From Monosporascus cannonballus (taxonomy: Eukaryota > Ascomycota > Sordariomycetes > Xylariales), in the NCBI GenBank assembly GCA_004154925.1, contig QJNS01000043.1:186001-250000 (forward strand): a stretch of 64,000 nt of DNA. Direction: 5' to 3'. The translations under genes and the position numbers were made by a program. The notes below the pieces were generated by a model. It had not been told where the DNA came from. It made no database searches and saw only the letters and a list, made by a program, of their open reading frames with translations. Positions 58,803 to 64,000 of the stretch are shown in pieces. Each line of letters starts with the position of its first letter. Positions within the stretch are counted from its first letter, which is position 1.

Positions 58803-61510
58803 TTTATGTGCCCGCTGAGGTCTACTCTGTTTGGAAGGCGAAGGCTTCGCGGTGGTTGAAGTGATAGTCGTTTCAAGCCAGATTCAGCCTCTTGATCCCG
58901 TTAGGGGAATGCGAACTTTCGAGAGCTCAAGTGTGCATCTCCTCTGACACCCAAATTGCTAGAGATAGATTTCGAAAAGATCTAAGGAAGGCTTGGCATC
59001 ACTCATACAATGGGTGAGCCATCTGCCCGATACCGCCTCGAATAATGTGGTTCCAATGGACCAATCGAGTGGCTGGGCTCGCCTCGACGGCTTTTACGAT
59101 GCACCAGGTATCGGCCAATCTAATGACCCCAGATTCACTGTTTGAAGCAAACGGCAAGAATGACTTCGGCGTTTGGTTTATGTCAGGTCCGAGCTTGAAC
59201 ATTATGGAGCCAGGGAATTCGCGTGGCTGACCGTTCACTTGCATCCTGACCCCACGTGCAAAAGTCGGTGTCGCATAGTGCGGTCCAGCCCAATACCAGT
59301 GACGATGCAGAATCCTTGTGGCGCATTCGAAGTGGGCAATTTGCCAGACATAGCGCTTTAGATAATGTCCTCTTACCGTAAAGTTCCAGCATGTTGATGC
59401 CACCGAGCTTCTAGATCCGAGGACTTTTGTACGTGCAAGCCCAGCCAAGCTTGACGCCTCATCGATATGTAGGAACAGGACACTATCAGGCCAATATTGG
59501 AGGTCGAGACGCGACAGAACGTCTATGGAATGAGCCTATTCGGGGCCGAGCTGAATCACATGTATCTGATATTCGGAGGGAATCCCATTCGGCTAGAAAG
59601 CTGGACAGAGCTGAAGCTTAGGAAACCGCCTCTGACAATGCATACCATGCTTTGTGGCGGCGGTGAGACGTTGTCACGGACAGGCTGAAGCTCATTTTAG
59701 CTCCCGCACGGTCGAGATGAATTTCTGATCCACACGGGGAGAGGTTCCCTGGCTTCGCGAGCTCCTCTGGGAACTCCAGGAACTTCTACGAATATGGACT
59801 GGACGCTTGCTAGCTTTTATTAGTAAGTTGTCGATTCATAAAGCCATTTGCCTATCCAAGGGGACGGAGAGTTGTCCAAACTGCTGCCGCGGATTCTAAC
59901 GCCTGCTGGAACTCAGGAGAAACTTTCCTACTCGAGCAAACAAACAATTGTCGGCCTTTGGGCAGTCTTCCTGAGCGGGTAAACTGACATTAGCTCACGA
60001 AGTACCGACGATACTCACGTAGTACGTATACCTAATAACTCCTTAATAGGCACTCCTTGCACTTCATAGTTCTAAGGTGGATACTCCTATATTGCTGGCC
60101 ATGGCAACCCCACCTTTCGGCCCCTCAATATAGGAAAGCGTCAGGAGAAATGACATCCAGCTGTATTCCTCGGAATCGGTAAGATGCGACTCTGTAAAGT
60201 ATCCCCCAGTGCTTTAGACGCTTGCATGACGATAGGTCTCTCGTAACGTTCAGCTCTAAGGTGGTGAGTTGTTTATAGCATGGGTGCTTAAATATATCGA
60301 AAGGTGCTGCAAGTAACTAAAAACATATTGTGTGCCTCATGACCTCCCACTTGGGACATATAGAGCGCTGCCACCTTATAGATACCTAATCTACCTTGCA
60401 TGCATATTCATCGTAACACCGAGTTTGGGTAAAAGCGCCACAGAGTGACAGATACCGTACTATGTATGTAGACCGTCACTTTCTCTCATAGGTACAAGAG
60501 GTATCGAGCTGCAGAATTATTGGCTTCGTGCTTACCAGCTATTCAAGGGGCAAGCCGAATACATGTGGTGCTTGTACCGCAAAAGTAATTTGCTAAAGCA
60601 ACCGGACGAGAGGGTCAACATTCGCTAGTGTGTACTGTTTGATGAGCAATAAGGTTAAGGTTAGTAATAAAGCCAGACGACGCGTAGGTATGGTAAGATG
60701 ATAAATAAAGGCCACCCCGCTGCTCGTCAAGCTTGATGGACATCTTCCCCCTTTTAACGTTAGGGCCTCAGCCATCCTCCTCCCTTCTCGCTCTTGTTGC
60801 ATATTTAAGTGTCGTTTGTGCTATAGTATCGGCGTTGGGCACACCCAGACCGGGTAAGTTCATTATCTTTCCATTGCCAGTGTTGATCGACGCAAGCTCG
60901 AGTTCCGTTGCCTCCTTTTACGCCCTTGGGCCGTCCCAAACTGCCTCCGTCGGGGAAGAAGTCTTCTGCGCACTATTCTCATGTGAAAGCTCCGGGACGA
61001 GAAGAAAAAGGGGGCGTGGGATTGGGTGAGATACATTAGGGGCAAATGCATCATGGTTGCGAATGCAACGTAGATGAAATAACAGAACAGAGTGGTCGGC
61101 CTCTGAGGGGCAAGCTGCCCGATTATGCAAGAGCTGGAGAATTACGTCAATCGCGTGTTGGGTAAGGTGTGAGCTAGCTAACCTTACCCCTCTTTATCTT
61201 GGACAGACAGACATAAAAAGCTCCCCGGAATAGGCCAGTGAACGAGGAAGCAAGGAAGAAGCTAGAGAGACAGCTCTAGACTTGTCGTCACTGACCCGTT
61301 CGATCCCCGCCAAACGCCCAAACCGTCCAGCAAACGATAAATACCTACACAGGTATATACCCGACGCTGCTTTCTGACCCTCAGCTTTTTCCTCCGTACA
61401 AGAACTAAATCCTTCACGTCTTTCCCTCTGTTCTAGTCTTAAAACTGCCTGAGCCGAGCGAGATTGGACCCTTCCTATTCACACGATTGAAAGCCTTTGA
61501 TATTGCAACA
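58803..61510. other. Intergenic with one unresolved ORF, 2.7 kb
   Basis: Contains the minus-strand open frame 58999-59448 (see separate entry). The remainder, including the region upstream of UGP1 with a TA-rich stretch near 61,345, shows no gene. Simple-sequence content is low. Confidence 0.55.
58999..59448 (-). other. Unresolved open frame, possible gene or gene remnant
   Basis: About 150 codons open on minus and ending at a stop at 58999. The C-terminal part reads like protein: HWYWAGPHYATPTFARG, FPGSIMFKLGPDINQTPKSF, LADTWCIVKAVEASPATRL. No clear start, upstream exons or family could be found, and the overlapping plus strand also has short frames. It may be the last exon of a small gene or a decayed copy of one. 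Confidence 0.25.
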
Positions 61511-63748
61511 ATGGCTCAATCTGTAAAGAGCGCCTTGCCTTCGCACCTCAAGTCCCATCTGGGCGTCGACAACATCCAAGACAATGACTCCAACGGCAGA
61601 CACCACGGAAAGACTCGATCGCACATGGTGAGTTCAATAACCAAATCCCGCTTCTCTGTCCCATCCCTATCCCCCCCTCATCCTCTGGCCTTGGTGCCTT
61701 TTGGTTATAGCCAAGGAGGAGACGTCCATGTGCACATTGCTTTGTTCGAATCTCATGAAACCCCGCAAGCCCAATATTAAGAAATTGTCGCGGCATCGTA
61801 TTCTTCTCCCTCTCCCAAACTGGCAATGGAGAAAATATGTGCTTTTCGGGACCTATCCTATTGAACACGGTTCAAGGGGTTACGATGATCCCCACTCCCA
61901 CCTCCTTTTTGACTTGGTTTAGCTCTCAGACCGTGTATCTCCAGTGCCTTCAAGCTTCACGAAGTCGCTCCCTTTGCTTGCTTCCTCCTCCATCTTAGTT
62001 AAATTAAATCCCGAGACATACTTGATCCTACTGCGGGCTTCCTCTCCTTATTGCTACGGCCTAGCTAATTCCAACTTCGTCTCTTTTCACTCTTTTGTAC
62101 ATTCCGGCGCATGAACCCCGAAGCAGCTCACCGCCAAAATGCCCAGCAAAAAGCTAACGGAAGAAAAGGCCTTCGAGAATGCCTCTACTAACGTTGCTGC
62201 TGCGCAAATGCGCAACTCGCTGACCGAGCTCGCCGAGACGGTGAAGGACCCGGAGCAGAAGAAGGTGAGTAGTATCTAGTACAGACGCTAGAAAGATGCC
62301 ATGCTGATCTTAGTTGCGATAGTTGTTTGAGACTGAGATGGACAACTTCTTCTCTCTGTTCCGCCGGTACCTCAACGATAAGGCCAAGGGGAATGCTGTG
62401 TGCGTATACTCGTTTTCGATGTCTTCGATGCTACAGTTGCTGATTCTGTTCGGGCAGTGACTGGGAGCGCATTGCCCCTCCGGCGAAAAACCAGGTGGTC
62501 GACTACGAGGATCTCGCTAACTCTGAGGCCGTCTCTTTCCTCGACAAACTTGCCGTCTTGAAGCTCAACGGTGGTCTCGGTACCTCCATGGGCTGTGTCG
62601 GCCCCAAGTCGGTCATTGAAGTCCGTGATGGCATGTCTTTCCTGGACATGTCTGTTCGCCAGATCGAGTACCTGAACCGGACATATAACAAGAACGTCCC
62701 TTTCATCCTTATGAACTCCTTCAACACCAATGACGATACCGCCGCTATCATCAAGAAATATGAGGGTCACAACGTCGACATCCTCACATTCAACCAGTCC
62801 CGGTATCCCCGAATTTACAAGGACTCTCTTCTGCCTGTCCCCAAGAGCTTCGATGCTCCCATTAACGAGTGGTACCCTCCCGGACACGGTGACGTGTTCG
62901 AGTCCCTCTACAATTCCGGCGTCCTCGATAAGCTCATCGAGCGAGGCATCGAATATATATTCCTTTCCAACGTCGACAACCTGGGCGCTGTGGTCGACCT
63001 GCGCATTCTTCAGCACATGGCCGAGACAGAGGCCGAGTACATCATGGAGCTGACCAACAAGACTAAGGCTGACGTGAAGGGTGGCACCATCATCGACTAC
63101 GAGGGCTCTGTCCGCCTACTCGAGCTCGCTCAGGTTCCCAAGGAGCATGTCAACGAGTTCAAGTCGATTAAGAAGTTCAAGTACTTCAACACCAACAACA
63201 TCTGGATGAACGTCAAGGCCATCAAGCGCGTCGTCGAGAACGACGAGCTCGAGATGGAGATCATCCCCAACGGCAAGTCGATCCCTGGCGACAAGAAGGG
63301 AGAGTCGGACATCTCTATCGTCCAGCTCGAGACGGCAGTCGGTGCCGCTATCCGTCACTTCAAGAACGCGCACGGTGTCAACGTTCCGCGTCGTCGGTTC
63401 TTGCCTGTTAAGACGTGCTCGGACCTAATGCTGGTCAAGTCTGACCTGTATACTGTTAAGCACGGCCAACTGCAAATGAGCTCCAGCCGCTTTGGTGACG
63501 CCCCGCTCATCAAACTCGGCAGCGACTTCAAGAAGGTCTCTGACTTCCAGAAGCGCATCTCATCTATCCCCAAGATTATTGAGCTGGACCATCTCACCAT
63601 TACTGGTAACGTCACCTTGCACCGTGGTGTTACGCTCAAGGGAACTGTCATCATCGTCGCGACAGAAGGCTCCACCATTGACATCCCTCCGGGATCGATT
63701 CTGGAGAACGTTGTTGTCCAAGGCAGCTTACGCCTCCTGGAGCATTAA
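61511..63748 (+). CDS. UGP1: UTP-glucose-1-phosphate uridylyltransferase (UDP-glucose pyrophosphorylase)
   Basis: Makes UDP-glucose from UTP and glucose-1-phosphate, feeding beta-glucan, glycogen, trehalose and glycoprotein synthesis in the cytosol. Exons 61511-61627, 62127-62264, 62323-62399 and 62458-63748 give 540 residues. Exon 1 adds a 39-residue leader not needed for the fold. Core motifs: the nucleotide-binding loop [11 protein letters not shown] (residues 147-157), [44 protein letters not shown], the [10 protein letters not shown] block, [16 protein letters not shown], and at the C terminus a left-handed beta-helix ending SLRLLEH. The 499-nt first intron is long. An in-frame ATG at 62139 in exon 2 ([16 protein letters not shown]) would give a 497-residue form close to yeast Ugp1 (499). 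Confidence 0.97.
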
Positions 63749-64000
63749 TATGTTCGCCTGTTCTCGGTTCGGGTTCTCTTCTGTTGCACATTTAGTCACA
63801 AGGGCGTTTATCCAGCAGTCGTGCGGTGCGTTTTCTCGGTGGCACGTGTACGCGTCTGAGCCTTTAGAGGCGGATCTACTGGTGTGCAGTGCAACCAACT
63901 ACAGATAATAGGCGTACGAGGTCGCCGTTAAGATCAAGGGGTGCAACAGCCAGTATAATATACACATAGACTACTTCAATATCCCAATACCTCGAACGAT
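63749..64000. other. 3' flank of UGP1
   Basis: 252 bp to the window end, presumably the 3' UTR. No gene seen. Confidence 0.6.

Overview
This window is nuclear DNA of a filamentous ascomycete, most likely a Sordariomycete. The genes have short GT-AG introns (about 45-240 nt, a few longer) with CTAAC-type branch sites. Most proteins are recognisable orthologues of conserved fungal proteins, spacing is typical of Pezizomycotina, and intergenic DNA carries TAGGTAGG-type simple repeats. No rRNA, convincing tRNA, CRISPR array, intact transposon or biosynthetic cluster was seen.

Left part (1-30.8 kb): a SAM + HMG-box protein that runs off the left edge (minus); a small coiled-coil protein with a 20-nt microexon (plus); condensin subunit Brn1/Cnd2 (minus), divergent from a vacuolar-type cation/Ca2+ exchanger (plus); phosphomannomutase Sec53 (plus), convergent with a WW + PhoD-type phosphatase (minus); a small heat shock protein with a step-type heat shock element upstream (plus); KEOPS subunit Pcc1 (minus), divergent from the mitotic-exit phosphatase Cdc14 (plus).

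Middle (30.8-51.5 kb): an intronless diphthine-ammonia ligase Dph6 (minus) and an Msn2/Seb1-like stress zinc-finger factor (minus). Then comes a 14.5-kb gene desert (36,977-51,508) with no convincing gene, but with microsatellites, inverted repeats, an A7T7A7 tract and a small GC-rich island.

Right part (51.5-64 kb): an SLC43/Fmp42-like MFS transporter (plus), convergent with a secreted M28 aminopeptidase (minus); a probable GPI-anchored cysteine-rich wall protein (minus); a GIG1-like DUF3605 protein (minus); an unresolved ORF; and UDP-glucose pyrophosphorylase (plus).

The genes are mostly housekeeping and do not form one pathway. Loose themes are sugar-nucleotide and cell-wall supply (Sec53, Ugp1, GPI protein, GIG1-like protein), translation fidelity (Pcc1 for tRNA t6A, Dph6 for eEF2 diphthamide), chromosome segregation (condensin, Cdc14), and stress response (Msn2-like factor, sHSP). 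I found no clear new multi-gene system. The best leads are the step-type HSE, the gene desert with its odd island, the WW-PhoD fusion, the microexon gene and the decoy splice site in SEC53. Exon limits were set by hand from reading frame and splice signals.
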